A DNA stretch of 64,000 nucleotides from Stenotrophomonas cyclobalanopsidis. GTDB lineage: Bacteria > Pseudomonadota > Gammaproteobacteria > Xanthomonadales > Xanthomonadaceae. Location of the stretch: the NCBI RefSeq assembly GCF_008710035.1, contig NZ_VYKI01000007.1:63002-127001 (forward strand), in the 5' to 3' direction. Shown one piece after another: positions 33,833-42,535 of the stretch. Position 1 is the first letter of the stretch, and each line of letters opens with the position of its first letter. The position numbers and the translations under genes were made by a program. The notes beneath the pieces were generated by a model, which was not told the origin of the DNA, made no database searches, and saw nothing but the letters and a program-made list of their open reading frames with translations.

Positions 33833-35437
33833 TCAATACACGTCGCGCCGGTAACGACCGGCCAGCAGCAGCGCTTCCTTGCCGTCGGCACCGAGCACCT
33901 GCTCGATCACCGCATCCACTGCCGGGGCCATGCCCTGCAGGCTGCCGCAGACCAGGATCGTGGCGCCTTCCTCCACCCACTGCCGCAGCGTCGCGGCTTC
34001 GGCCAGCAGCCGATCCTGCACGTAACGATGCGCGCCGCCATCGCGGCTGAACACCGCATCCAGCCGCGCCAGCGCACCTTCGGCCAGCATCGCCTGCAGT
34101 TCGTCGCCGAAATGGAAATCGTGTGCGGCCGAGCGTTCGCCGAACAGCAGCCAGGTGCGGCGCGCGCCGCCGCGCGCGCGCTCATGCAGGTGCGCGCGCA
34201 GGCCGGCGATGCCGGTGCCGTTGCCGATCAGCAGCAGCGGCACCTCGGCAGCAACGCCGTGGAAATTCTGGTTGCGGCGCAGGCGCAGCTGCACCGGTTC
34301 GTGCAGCACGGCGTGGTCGCACAGCCAGCCACTGCCGATGCCGGGCGTGCCATCGGCGCGCAGCTGGCGGCGCAGCAGCAGTTCCAGCGCGCCATGGGCC
34401 ATCACCGAGGCAATCGAGTATTCGCGGTGCGGCAGCGGCTGCAGCGCAGCCAGCAGCCCGGGCAGGTCGCCGGGCGCCACCAGGCTGGGCAGATGCGAGC
34501 GCACCACGTGATCCAGCAGGGTGCGGCCATCGTCCAGCGGCAGCTCCGGATTGAAATCGCGTTCGCGCAGCCAGTCGCGCGTGCTGGCCGCGGCGTGCTG
34601 CGGGCCGACTTCGGCGATATCGCCGGCCTGCCACTGCGCATCGCTGCCGGGCGGTGGCTGCAGGCGCAGCCAGTACACCGGCCCGCCGCTGCTGCCGGGG
34701 TTGAGGTGTTCGCGCTGCAGCAGCGGCCACGGCTGGTAGTCGGCCGGGCTCCAGTCGGGCAGTTCGCTGGCGCCGCCGCCGATCTGCCCGAGCAGCTGCT
34801 GCCAGTGGCGCAGCGCGGCAGGATCGGCGTTGTCGACTTCGATCGCATCGAACATCGGGTGCGCACCGTGCTGGCGCAGCCAGTCATCGAGCTGGTGGCC
34901 GAACGCACAGAAGTGGCCGTAGCTGCGGTCACCCAGGGCGAGCACGCCGAACTGCAGGTGGCCCAGCGTGGGCGAGGTGCTCATCACCCGGCGCAGGAAG
35001 GGCAGGGCGTGGTCAGGGGCATCGCCTTCGCCGGTGGTGCTGGCGATGAACAGTGCACGCTGGCTCTGCGCCAGCAGTGCGGCATCGACTTCGTGCAGGC
35101 CGCGCACGCGCACCGGCAGGCTGGCGGCGCGCAGGGCTTCGGCGCTGCGTTCGGCCAGTTCGCGGGCGAAACCGGTCTGGCTGGACCACACCAGCAGCAG
35201 CGGTGCGACATCATTGCTGGGGGCGTCATCGCGCGGGCGGCCGCGCCACCACAATGCGGTGCAGGCCAGCGCGTACAACGCGGTCGCCAGCAGCGCGCCC
35301 TGCCAGTACCGCGCAGGCGGTGCGCCCTGCCACCAGGTCTCGCCCAGGTGCAGGCGCAGCAGTGCGTAGCCGGCCACGGCCAGCAGCACCATCACGATCA
35401 GGTTGCCGAGTACGGCGCGCGACGGTCGGCGGCTCAT
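33833..35437 (-). CDS. Membrane-anchored flavodoxin/FNR-type reductase
   Basis: A 534-residue two-domain flavoprotein with two N-terminal membrane helices (about 9-27 and 44-65). Next comes a flavodoxin domain (LLVWSSQTGFARELAERSAEAL with FIASTTGEGDAPD and LALGDRSYGHFC, binding FMN), then a ferredoxin-reductase-like FAD/NAD(P)H domain (REYSIASV for FAD, LIGNGTGIAGLRAHL for nucleotide, terminal GRYRRDVY). The layout resembles the alpha subunit of sulfite reductase fused to a membrane anchor. It closes the PepSY-DUF2271-DUF4198-ApbE operon and probably passes electrons from NADPH towards the membrane components. The ATG overlaps the apbE stop (ATGA). Confidence 0.87.
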   Translation of the reverse strand: MSRRPSRAVLGNLIVMVLLAVAGYALLRLHLGETWWQGAPPARYWQGALLATALYALACTALWWRGRPRDDAPSNDVAPLLLVWSSQTGFARELAERSAEALRAASLPVRVRGLHEVDAALLAQSQRALFIASTTGEGDAPDHALPFLRRVMSTSPTLGHLQFGVLALGDRSYGHFCAFGHQLDDWLRQHGAHPMFDAIEVDNADPAALRHWQQLLGQIGGGASELPDWSPADYQPWPLLQREHLNPGSSGGPVYWLRLQPPPGSDAQWQAGDIAEVGPQHAAASTRDWLRERDFNPELPLDDGRTLLDHVVRSHLPSLVAPGDLPGLLAALQPLPHREYSIASVMAHGALELLLRRQLRADGTPGIGSGWLCDHAVLHEPVQLRLRRNQNFHGVAAEVPLLLIGNGTGIAGLRAHLHERARGGARRTWLLFGERSAAHDFHFGDELQAMLAEGALARLDAVFSRDGGAHRYVQDRLLAEAATLRQWVEEGATILVCGSLQGMAPAVDAVIEQVLGADGKEALLLAGRYRRDVY

Positions 35438-36405
35438 GCGGCCTGCTCGTCGAGCAGGCGCTGGAAGGCGCTGCTGAGGTATTCGCGCGGGCCATCGATG
35501 GCCCGTTCCAGGTAGCGTGCGGCCAGGCCTTCGCGCTCGGCCAGGGCCAGGCCCTGTTCGCGGCCGAGGACGGTCAGCGCGGTGGCCCAGGCATCGGCGT
35601 GCATCGCATCATCGGCAACCACGGTGACGGCCGCGGCGACCTGGCGCACCGGCATGCCGCTGCGCGGGTCCAGGCTGTGGCTGTAGGCCTGGCCGTCGGC
35701 CTGGTACTGGTGCCAGCGGTCGCCCGAGGTGGCCACGGCCTTGCCATCCAGTGCCAGCACGCGCGGCGGCGTGTCGGTGTGCGCGTCTTCTTCCGGCGCC
35801 GACTCCACCAGCACGCGCCACGGTTGCCCATCGGGCTTGCGGCCGTAGCCGGCCAGTTCGCCGCCCACGTCGATCAGCGCAGCGGTGATGCCCTGCGCGC
35901 GCAGCCAGGCGGCGACGTGATCGACACCGAAGCCTTTCGCAATCGCAGAGAGATCCAGTTCCAGGCCACCGGGTTGCAGCAGCGCTTCATCGCGCCACTG
36001 CAGCTGCTGCCAGCCGCAGCGGGCGCGGGTGGCCTGCAGGGTGGCGGCGTCGGGCACGCGGCGCGGGCCGGCCTGTGCACCGAAACCCCAGAGCGCGACC
36101 AGCGGGCCCAGGGTGGGATCGAAGGCGCCGTCGCTGGCAGCGGCAATGGCCTGCGCGGCAGCCAGCACATGGCGGGTTTCGGCCGGCAGCGGGCACCATT
36201 GGCCCGCGTCGGCGCGGTTGTAGCGGCCCAGGTCCGAACCGGCTTCCCAGGTGCTCATCTGCGCGACCACCTCATCCAGGCGCGCCTGGATGCCGGCGTG
36301 CAGCGGGTGCAGGTCGCGCTGGCGTGGCGCCACCAGCGACACACTCCAGGTGGTGCCCATGGTGGTGCCACCGAGGCGGGCGATGTCGAGCAGGGAATCG
36401 GTCAT
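35434..36405 (-). CDS. apbE: FAD:protein FMN transferase
   Basis: A 323-residue ApbE, which attaches FMN covalently to a threonine in exported electron-transfer proteins. Visible motifs: GTTMGTTWSVSLVAP at the N-terminus, STWEAGSDLGRYN, ELDLSAIAKGFGVDHV, ALIDVGGELAGYGRKPDGQPW and SHSLDPRSGMPV, the last with metal ligands. No signal peptide or lipobox is seen from this ATG, nor from a GTG 17 codons upstream that lies just after the DUF4198 stop. That is unusual for an enzyme that normally works outside the cytoplasm. It sits in a likely flavinylation/iron-reduction operon. Confidence 0.92.
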   Translation of the reverse strand: MTDSLLDIARLGGTTMGTTWSVSLVAPRQRDLHPLHAGIQARLDEVVAQMSTWEAGSDLGRYNRADAGQWCPLPAETRHVLAAAQAIAAASDGAFDPTLGPLVALWGFGAQAGPRRVPDAATLQATRARCGWQQLQWRDEALLQPGGLELDLSAIAKGFGVDHVAAWLRAQGITAALIDVGGELAGYGRKPDGQPWRVLVESAPEEDAHTDTPPRVLALDGKAVATSGDRWHQYQADGQAYSHSLDPRSGMPVRQVAAAVTVVADDAMHADAWATALTVLGREQGLALAEREGLAARYLERAIDGPREYLSSAFQRLLDEQAA

Positions 36406-36457
36406 GGCGGGGCGTTGCAGGCGCGATGCCAGGACGGGCCCGGCACCGCGGTCCACG

Positions 36458-37261
36458 TCATTGCGGCAGCACTTCCAGGGTGGCGACGTAGCTCAGGCGG
36501 CGCTTGGCGGCCTGCTTCACCGAGGTGTTGTTGTCTTCGGTGCCGGTTTCCAGCCAGTACATGCCGGCTTCCGGCCAGGTCACCTTGATCTCGCCCTTCG
36601 CGTCGCTGGTCAGCTTCAGCTCGTCCTGCGCGTTGCGGTAGCGGGTGGCGCCACGCACGATCTCGAACTCCAGGCCGGCGGCCGGCTTGCCATCCACCAG
36701 CACGCGGAAGGTCGCTTCCTCGCCGGCGAACAGATCGTTCGGATGGCCCACGGCCACCAGTTCAATGCCGCGGTTGGTCGGCTTCAGCGCGGTGTCGTTC
36801 GGTGCGCCGTTGGTGACGAAGGTTTCCACGCGGCCCACCGACTGGCTCACTTCCAGCTTCTTCGCATCCTTGGGCAGTTCGCCGAAGGTCGCGGCGGTAC
36901 CGCGCCAGCGCTTGCGCTCGCCGTTCTGCTCGTAGGTGGCGAACAGGCCGTCATTGACCGAGGCGATGCGGTAGGTGCCCTGCTGCTTCAGCTCGAGGTC
37001 GAACACGCTGCGGTACTTGCCGGTGGCCGGGTTCTGCGGCTGCACGCTGCTGCCGTCCGGCGCGGTGATGACCAGCGATTCCAGGCGCAGCGGCACGTGG
37101 TTGAAATAGAACAGGTCGTTGGAGACCGCACCGTCGACGGTGATCCACGGCGCGTTGCCGGCGATGACGGTCTGCGAGGGCAGCAGCCAGGCCTTGTGGG
37201 CCAGGGCGGAGAACGGAAGGGCAGCGGCCAGGGCGGCGGCTAGGACGAGCGTGCGCTTCAT
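36458..37261 (-). CDS. DUF4198 domain-containing periplasmic protein
   Basis: A 267-residue exported protein, signal peptide ending LAHKAW (first mature residues [10 protein letters not shown]). DUF4198 proteins are periplasmic, immunoglobulin-like and often encoded with TonB-dependent receptors and nickel, cobalt or iron uptake genes. The segment [30 protein letters not shown] and the end [27 protein letters not shown] are typical. The mature N-terminal histidine and later His residues could bind metal. It lies between DUF2271 and apbE in a five-gene operon. Confidence 0.87.
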   Translation of the reverse strand: MKRTLVLAAALAAALPFSALAHKAWLLPSQTVIAGNAPWITVDGAVSNDLFYFNHVPLRLESLVITAPDGSSVQPQNPATGKYRSVFDLELKQQGTYRIASVNDGLFATYEQNGERKRWRGTAATFGELPKDAKKLEVSQSVGRVETFVTNGAPNDTALKPTNRGIELVAVGHPNDLFAGEEATFRVLVDGKPAAGLEFEIVRGATRYRNAQDELKLTSDAKGEIKVTWPEAGMYWLETGTEDNNTSVKQAAKRRLSYVATLEVLPQ

Positions 37262-37276
37262 GCGAGAGACTCCAGT

Positions 37277-37296
37277 TGGAAAGGGATCCGACCCCG
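37277..37296. repeat. Half of a GGGGTC-family palindrome
   Basis: The text AAAGGGATCCGACCCCGGG matches only the right arm of the GGGGTC palindromes; a left arm is not seen. It sits in the 45-base gap between the DUF2271 and DUF4198 genes. Confidence 0.5.
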
Positions 37297-37306
37297 GGTG
37301 ATGCAG

Positions 37307-37825
37307 TTACGGCTTGACGGCCAGGGTGACCTGGCCCAGTTCGGTGGCGCCCTGCGCCTTGCCGTTCTGCGCGGCGGTGGCCGGCCAGGTGAAGGGGATC
37401 TTCAGCAGTTCGCGGCCGCCGACTTCGCGCACCGCTTCCACCACCAGGGTGTAGCTGCCCGGGGCCAGCTGCTTCAGGGCCGGCTGCTGGTCGTTGAACG
37501 ACAGTGCGTGCTTGCCTGCCGGGCGGGTCGGACCGGTCACGCCATCCACCGGTACCTGCAGGGTGCGGCCGCTCTTGCGCCACCACTGGCGCAGGTCGGG
37601 CAGCCATTTGGTGCCATGGCCTTCGCTGTTGCCGGTCTGCTGGTACCAGACCGAGAGGTTGGCGGCGACCTTCTGGTCGGCGCCTTCCAGCCACACGGCC
37701 ACATACGGGCGGTGGTATTCGGCGACGTTGAGCTTGGGCACTTCGACGTTGATGTCGAGGGTGGCCGCATAGGCCGGCGAGGTGGCCAGCAGGCCGCTGA
37801 GGGCGATGGTGAGGGTGACGCGCAT
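37307..37825 (-). CDS. DUF2271 domain-containing periplasmic protein, possible flavinylated carrier
   Basis: A 172-residue exported protein with a signal peptide (cleavage near AYAA). The DUF2271 core is visible: LDINVEVPKLNVAEYHRPYVAVWLEGADQ, NLSVWYQ, KWLPDLRQWWRKSGR and PGSYTLVVEAVREVGGRELLKIPFTWP. Residues 94-100 are DGVTGPT, which matches the D-x-x-T-G-A-T pattern that ApbE uses for covalent FMN attachment, except for proline in place of alanine. With apbE two genes downstream, I infer that Thr100 is flavinylated and the protein shuttles electrons outside the cytoplasm. It follows the PepSY gene in the operon. Confidence 0.85.
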   Translation of the reverse strand: MRVTLTIALSGLLATSPAYAATLDINVEVPKLNVAEYHRPYVAVWLEGADQKVAANLSVWYQQTGNSEGHGTKWLPDLRQWWRKSGRTLQVPVDGVTGPTRPAGKHALSFNDQQPALKQLAPGSYTLVVEAVREVGGRELLKIPFTWPATAAQNGKAQGATELGQVTLAVKP

Positions 37826-37854
37826 AAGGCGGCTCCGGAGGGAACGGATGGAAG

Positions 37855-38493
37855 TCAGTGGATCAGCAACAGGGCGATCAGCAGCGGGATCATCAGGCCC
37901 AGGCCGACCAGCGGCCAGGTCATGCGCCGCTGCCGCGCATGTAGGTGCAGCAGGAACAGGCCGGTGATGCAGAACACCAAGCAGGCCACCGCGAACAGGT
38001 CCAGGAACCAGCCCCACGCCGGGCCGGCATTGCGGCCCTTGTGCAGGTCGTTGAGGTAGGACACCACGCCGCGCGAGGTCGATTCGAATTCCACCGCGCC
38101 GCTTTCGCGGTCGATGCTCAGCCAGGCGTCGCCACCAGGGCGCGGCAGCGACAGGTAGATCTCTTCCGGCGACCATTCGGCGGGGCGCCCGCCGATGCCG
38201 ATGTCCAGCTGCGCATCGAGCCACTGCCGGGCGGGCAGCGGAATCGGCGCGTTGCCGTCTTCGCGGTCACCCAGCGTGCCCAGCAGCTCGGCCGGCAGTT
38301 CCAGCTTCTGGTTCTGCACCTGCGGCTTGGCTTCGATCTTCGCCGCGTGGTTCAGGGTCAGGCCGGTGGCCGCGAACAGCAGCATGCCGATCAGGCACAC
38401 CGCCGAGCTGATCCAATGCCACTGGTGCAGCGTACGCAGCCAGAAGCCACGGCTTTGTTGCTGCTGCACGGCGGAAGAGGCAGGACGGCTCAC
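37855..38493 (-). CDS. PepSY-associated membrane protein
   Basis: A 212-residue inner-membrane protein of the PepSY-associated TM family: helix at about 28-48 ([23 protein letters not shown]), a periplasmic PepSY-like domain, then two helices (about 160-182 and 190-211). Histidines on or near helices ([20 protein letters not shown]) could bind haem or metal. Members of this group occur beside siderophore receptors as presumed ferric reductase subunits. It is the first gene of the operon, and a Fur-box-like site lies upstream of its start. Confidence 0.87.
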   Translation of the reverse strand: MSRPASSAVQQQQSRGFWLRTLHQWHWISSAVCLIGMLLFAATGLTLNHAAKIEAKPQVQNQKLELPAELLGTLGDREDGNAPIPLPARQWLDAQLDIGIGGRPAEWSPEEIYLSLPRPGGDAWLSIDRESGAVEFESTSRGVVSYLNDLHKGRNAGPAWGWFLDLFAVACLVFCITGLFLLHLHARQRRMTWPLVGLGLMIPLLIALLLIH

Positions 38494-38531
38494 GGCGTTT
38501 TTCGGGGCGGGTGAAGACTACCCATTACAGC

Positions 38532-38556
38532 ATTAATGAGAATGGCTCGCAATTAG
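38532..38556. promoter_or_regulatory. Fur-box-like site upstream of the PepSY operon
   Basis: The text ATTAATGAGAATGGCTCGCA resembles the Fur consensus (GATAATGATAATCATTATC) and shares AATGAGAATG with the site at 41.76 kb. It is about 40 bases upstream of the PepSY gene's start on the minus strand, a normal place for an iron-responsive operator, and stands out as AT-rich. Confidence 0.6.
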
Positions 38557-38593
38557 ATGTCGTTGTGTGTCCCGTGTGGAGGAGCCCGGGCAA

Positions 38594-38646
38594 TGCCAGC
38601 CAGTGGCCGGCACTACCGGTGCAGTTGATCCACGCCAGGCGTGGAT
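38594..38646. repeat. Two REP-like palindromes downstream of the TonB receptor gene
   Basis: A TGCCAGCC...GGCCGGCA hairpin ending in CTAC is followed by a perfect ATCCACGCC/GGCGTGGAT hairpin immediately after the receptor gene's stop. No T run follows, so it is a repeat rather than a clear terminator, but it may protect the receptor mRNA's 3' end. Confidence 0.75.
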
Positions 38647-38651
38647 GCTGG

Positions 38652-41069
38652 TCAGAACTTCGCGTTCAACGAGATCCAGTAACTACGGCGCTGGTCCTTG
38701 GTCGCATAGTCATCGACGCAGTTGAACTCGCTCTGGCTGATCAGCAGGCACGACTGCGAGACGAAGTCCTTGTCCAGCAGGTTGTTGATGCGCACATTGA
38801 AGGTCAGCCACGGGGTGGCGTCCCAGCTGCCGCCCAGGTGGAAGATCGTGTAGTCCTGGTAGTAGCGGTTGTGGCTGGCGCCGCTGGCATCGAGGATGGT
38901 GTCACGGTAGCGGTCGTAGCGGCCTTCGCTGATCAGCGACAGGCTGATGGCATCGTTGAGCTGCCAGTTGAGGCTGGCGTTGGCCATGTGCTTGGCCGGG
39001 GTGGTGCCGGCGATCGGCAGGCCCTTCTGCGCGCCGCTGGTCTGCTCGCTCCTGGTCCAGGTGTAGTTTCCGCGCAGCTGCAGGTTCTCCAGCAGGTCGA
39101 CGTGCGCGGCCATTTCCACGCCACGTGTTTCGGCCTTGTCGATGTTCACGCTCTGGGTGAAGGTGCTGTAGCCCAGTTCCGCCCAGCCCGGTCCGATGTC
39201 CACGCAGTAGCCGCTGCCGGCCGGGGCCACTTCGCAGTTCGGGAACGTGCCGCCGCTGGCGATCTTGTCATCGAACCTGTTGATGAAGCCGGTGACGTTC
39301 ATGCCCCAGCGCTGGCCTTCGTAGTACGCGGCCAGCTCGTAGTTGGTGCTGGTTTCCGGCTTCAGGTTGGGCGAGCCCACCAGCGGCAGCACGCCCTGGC
39401 CGCCGAAGCCGCTGATGCCGGGGAACAGCTGGTCCGGCCGCGGGGTCTTGTAGCCGGTGCTGACGCCACCCTTGAAAGTCCAGGCGTCGCTGGCATTCCA
39501 CACCAGGTAGCCGCGCGGGCTGACGTGGCTGCCGAACACGTTGTGGTCGTCGTAACGCAGGCCGAAGGTCGCGGTCAGGGTCTCGGTCAGCGACCAGTTG
39601 TCCTCGGCGAACAGCGCCCACATGCGGTGCTTCTGCTTGGTGTTGCTGCGGTAGCCGGCGCCGTCCATGCCGAACACGCCGTCGATCATGTCGGTGTCGT
39701 TGTACTGGCCACCGACGGTCAGCGTGTGCGCACCGAAGTCCAGGTCGAGCATCGTGTCCAGCACGTAGCCTTCCAGTTCCATGGTGCGCAGCGGGCGCGG
39801 CAGGAAGGCCTGCAGGCGCGCCATCTCTTCGGCGTTGAGCGCACCGAGTGCGTTGCTGCGGCCGGCCGCGCAGTTGCTGGCGGCGCCGGTGCGCTGGCAG
39901 ACGTCGTTCCACAGGGTCTGCAGGTTGGCGCGCTCGTCCAGGGTCAGCGGCAGCGAGCGGCCGAGGTTGTTGCTCTTGCTGTGGGTCAGCGAGGTCTGCC
40001 AGGTGCCGAAGCTGTAGCGGCCCTGGTGGGTCAGTGAGAGCTGGTCGCGCTCGTAGCGCTGGTAGGCGGTATAGCCCACGCGCGGCTGCACCACGCGGCG
40101 GGTGATCGTGCCGCTGCCGTTCGGGTTGGGGATGACCGCGTTGCCGACGCGCCACAGGCTGGCCAGGCTGTCCAGGGTGCCGGTCTGGCCTTCACTGTTG
40201 TCGTACTTCTGCCGCGAGACGTCGTAGTCCAGCCACAGCTCGTGGTCGTCGTTGATGCGGAAATCCAGGCGCACGCCGGTGTTCCAGTTGGTGTTGGCCA
40301 CCGACTTGCCACCGCCCCCGAAGCCGATGCTGCGCTCCCACAACGTGCCATCGGGCAGGGTCAGCGCATCCCATTCGGGGTTGGAGGCCTTGGCATCGTA
40401 GTAGCTGCCGCGCACGGCCATGCTGATGCGGTCCTTCAGCAGTGGGCCGCTGAGGTAGACATCGGTGGTGCGCGCGTCGCCGAACTGGTCGTCCTGCTGC
40501 ACGGTGAAGCCCTGGCTGAGCGAGCCGTGCCAGCTGTCCTGGTTGCGGCGGGTGATGATGTTGATGACGCCGCCCATCGCATCCGAGCCGTACAGGGTGG
40601 ACATCGGGCCGCGCACCACCTCGATGCGCTCGATGGCCTCCAGCGGTGGCAGGTACGAGAACTGGCCGCCGCCGAAGTTGTTCGGGTACAGCTGGCCGAC
40701 ATTGCTCTGGCGGCGGCCGTCGATCAGCACCAGGGTGTATTCGGACGGAAGGCCACGCATGGAAATGGTGGCGCGGCCGTTCTTGTCGCTGGGTTCCAGG
40801 CCGACGTCGATGCCTTCGACGTCGCGCAGCGCATCGACAAGGCTGGTGTACGGGCGCTTGCTCAGTTCCTCGCGGCTGACCACGCTGATGCTGGCCGGCG
40901 CATCGACCACCTTCTGTTCGAAGCCGGCGGCGGTGACCACCACCTTGTCCAGGGTCTGCGGGGCGGCGGCCTCGCCGTTTGCGAAGGCGGGGCTGGCGAA
41001 GGCGGCCAGCACGGCGCTGGTCAGCAGGTGGCGGGACAGGGACGAACGGACACGATGGCGCTGGGCCAT
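38652..41069 (-). CDS. TonB-dependent outer-membrane receptor (CirA-like)
   Basis: An 805-residue receptor: signal peptide (to about AFAN), a TonB-box-like QTLDKVVVTA, a plug domain with APASISVVSREELSKRPYTSLVDALRDVEGIDV and SDAMGGVINIITRR, and a 22-strand barrel ending in aromatic KF. The plug and the RGLPSEYTLVLIDGRRQ motif match the CirA/IrgA group of ferric-catecholate receptors. Cysteine pairs in loops (CQRTGAASNC; CLLISQSEFNC) are probable disulfides. The ATG was chosen at MAQRHRVRS, which gives a good signal peptide; a longer frame exists. A small protein gene and a Fur-like site lie upstream. Confidence 0.88.
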   Translation of the reverse strand: MAQRHRVRSSLSRHLLTSAVLAAFASPAFANGEAAAPQTLDKVVVTAAGFEQKVVDAPASISVVSREELSKRPYTSLVDALRDVEGIDVGLEPSDKNGRATISMRGLPSEYTLVLIDGRRQSNVGQLYPNNFGGGQFSYLPPLEAIERIEVVRGPMSTLYGSDAMGGVINIITRRNQDSWHGSLSQGFTVQQDDQFGDARTTDVYLSGPLLKDRISMAVRGSYYDAKASNPEWDALTLPDGTLWERSIGFGGGGKSVANTNWNTGVRLDFRINDDHELWLDYDVSRQKYDNSEGQTGTLDSLASLWRVGNAVIPNPNGSGTITRRVVQPRVGYTAYQRYERDQLSLTHQGRYSFGTWQTSLTHSKSNNLGRSLPLTLDERANLQTLWNDVCQRTGAASNCAAGRSNALGALNAEEMARLQAFLPRPLRTMELEGYVLDTMLDLDFGAHTLTVGGQYNDTDMIDGVFGMDGAGYRSNTKQKHRMWALFAEDNWSLTETLTATFGLRYDDHNVFGSHVSPRGYLVWNASDAWTFKGGVSTGYKTPRPDQLFPGISGFGGQGVLPLVGSPNLKPETSTNYELAAYYEGQRWGMNVTGFINRFDDKIASGGTFPNCEVAPAGSGYCVDIGPGWAELGYSTFTQSVNIDKAETRGVEMAAHVDLLENLQLRGNYTWTRSEQTSGAQKGLPIAGTTPAKHMANASLNWQLNDAISLSLISEGRYDRYRDTILDASGASHNRYYQDYTIFHLGGSWDATPWLTFNVRINNLLDKDFVSQSCLLISQSEFNCVDDYATKDQRRSYWISLNAKF

Positions 41070-41226
41070 GGTAGTAACCTCGAAGGATGCAGGGTGGTGC
41101 GATGCCAGCGCGGAACGCGTGGCATGCACGGGGAGCCCCGGTCAGGGGCAGCAGGGATGCAGCAGGGGATGAAGCAGGCAGCGGCGCGCAGGCGCGACCG
41201 CAGGCGCGGTCACGCGGGGCCGGAGA

Positions 41227-41628
41227 TCAGGCCAGCGGCGGCGCCTGGCCGCGTTGCTGGCGGCGCCCGGGCGCATCGGCCCACGGCGTGTCCGGCGTGG
41301 CCAGCGGCCAGTGCGGACGGGCCCCGGCGTGGACCGGGGCGAGGGGAATCAGATCCAGTTCGCTGCGCAGCCACTGGCTGGCCAGCAGCAGCGGCGGTGG
41401 CAGTGCCTTGTCGGCCGCCTTGGTCGGCGTGCAGACGCAGCGGCGCAGCTTGGCCGGCGCGTCTTCTTCCACCGGCACGTCACCGCCGCGGCCTTCCATC
41501 GGCTGCTGCCAGGCCTGTGCGGCGGCGTCAGCCTGCGCGTGTGGCAGCAGCGGCAGGGTGCCCAGCAGCAACGCCAGCATCGCCACCCACGCCAACAGGC
41601 TGGCCAGTGCAGGCCGATGACCGCGCAT
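41227..41628 (-). CDS. Small exported or membrane protein preceding the CirA-like receptor
   Basis: A 133-residue protein beginning MRGHRPALASLLAWVAMLALLLGTLPLLPHAQA, a signal peptide or anchor, followed by an acidic middle, a CVC motif, and a hydrophobic LPPPLLLASQWL stretch before a basic, histidine/arginine-containing tail. A longer in-frame start would add 32 basic residues. No family is recognised. A protein of the same size and plan is encoded upstream of the second TonB receptor, and both follow a Fur-like site. They may be receptor-linked accessory proteins or TonB-cluster leaders. Confidence 0.5.
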   Translation of the reverse strand: MRGHRPALASLLAWVAMLALLLGTLPLLPHAQADAAAQAWQQPMEGRGGDVPVEEDAPAKLRRCVCTPTKAADKALPPPLLLASQWLRSELDLIPLAPVHAGARPHWPLATPDTPWADAPGRRQQRGQAPPLA

Positions 41629-41733
41629 GGCGGTACCGAACTGCACGAGGCGAAGCGGGCGAGGGCGGAACGGGCGACGCAAGGCAGGCAACCCCTGGGT
41701 GTGCGCCGGACCATCCGACGTCAACGGGGCGTG

Positions 41734-41777
41734 ATTGTAATGAGAGCCGTTAGCAGTTGCAAATGAGAATGATTGCC
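41734..41777. promoter_or_regulatory. Double Fur-box-like site upstream of the CirA-like receptor unit
   Basis: Two related AT-rich elements lie in tandem: ATTGTAATGAGAGCCGTTAG and TTGCAAATGAGAATGATTGC. Both carry AATGAGA and the second is close to the Fur consensus. They lie upstream of the small exported-protein gene that precedes the receptor. The piuC-like gene ends just to the right, so the operator serves the leftward transcript. Confidence 0.7.
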
Positions 41778-41805
41778 AAAGTGTCGCAGGGCGGCGGCGC
41801 AGGCT

Positions 41806-42483
41806 TCAGACCTCGCTCCAGCGCCGCAGCAGGTTGTGGTACACGCCGGTCAGCTGCAGCACCGCGCCGGCATCGCCGCCGGTCTGCCGCAGGCGTTCGA
41901 TGGAGGTGTCCATCTCCCACAGCAGGCGCCGCTGCACGTCGTCGCGGACCATGCTCTGCACCCAGAAGAACGAGGCCACGCGCGCGCCACGGGTGACCGG
42001 GTTGACCTGGTGCAGGCTGCTGGACGGGTACACGATCAGGTCGCCGGCCGGCAGCTTCACTTCGTGCTCGCCGTAGGTATCGCTGATCACCAGCTCGCCG
42101 CCGTCGTACTCCTCCGGCGCGGACAGGAACAGGGTGCAGGAGATGTCCGAGCGCAGCTGTTCGCCGTGGGCCAGGTTCATCACCGCGCCGTCGACGTGGA
42201 AGCCGTAGGTGCCGCCGCCGCTGTAGCGGTTGAAGCGGGGTGGCAGGATCTTCAGCGGAAGCGTGGCCGCAAAGAACAGCGGGCTGCGCCGCAGCGTGGC
42301 CAGCACGCCCTGGCCGAGCTCGGCCTTCAAGGGCGAGGCATCGGGCAGTTGTTGGTTGTGCTTCACCTGCGCGCCCTGGGCGCCGACGGTTTCGCGCCCG
42401 TCGGCCCATTGCGCCGCGTCCAGCTGCTGGCGGATCAGGCTGACCTCTTCAGGCACCAGCACGTTGGGGATGTGCAGCAGCAT
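41806..42483 (-). CDS. piuC: Fe(II)/2-oxoglutarate dioxygenase, PiuC/YbiX type
   Basis: A 225-residue PKHD-type hydroxylase. Iron ligands are His96 and Asp98 (GFHVDGAV) and His158 ([10 protein letters not shown]), with Arg168 for 2-oxoglutarate. PiuC/YbiX genes are usually encoded next to catecholate-siderophore receptors (PiuA/Fiu) and are lost or changed with them in siderophore-cephalosporin resistance; the hydroxylation substrate is unknown. It is 52 bases downstream of a receptor gene of that type on the same strand, which supports the assignment. Confidence 0.92.
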   Translation of the reverse strand: MLLHIPNVLVPEEVSLIRQQLDAAQWADGRETVGAQGAQVKHNQQLPDASPLKAELGQGVLATLRRSPLFFAATLPLKILPPRFNRYSGGGTYGFHVDGAVMNLAHGEQLRSDISCTLFLSAPEEYDGGELVISDTYGEHEVKLPAGDLIVYPSSSLHQVNPVTRGARVASFFWVQSMVRDDVQRRLLWEMDTSIERLRQTGGDAGAVLQLTGVYHNLLRRWSEV

Positions 42484-42535
42484 GCGGGTTCCTCGTTGAT
42501 GCGCGGGAGAGTCCAGCTCCCCCGCGCCGTGGCCA

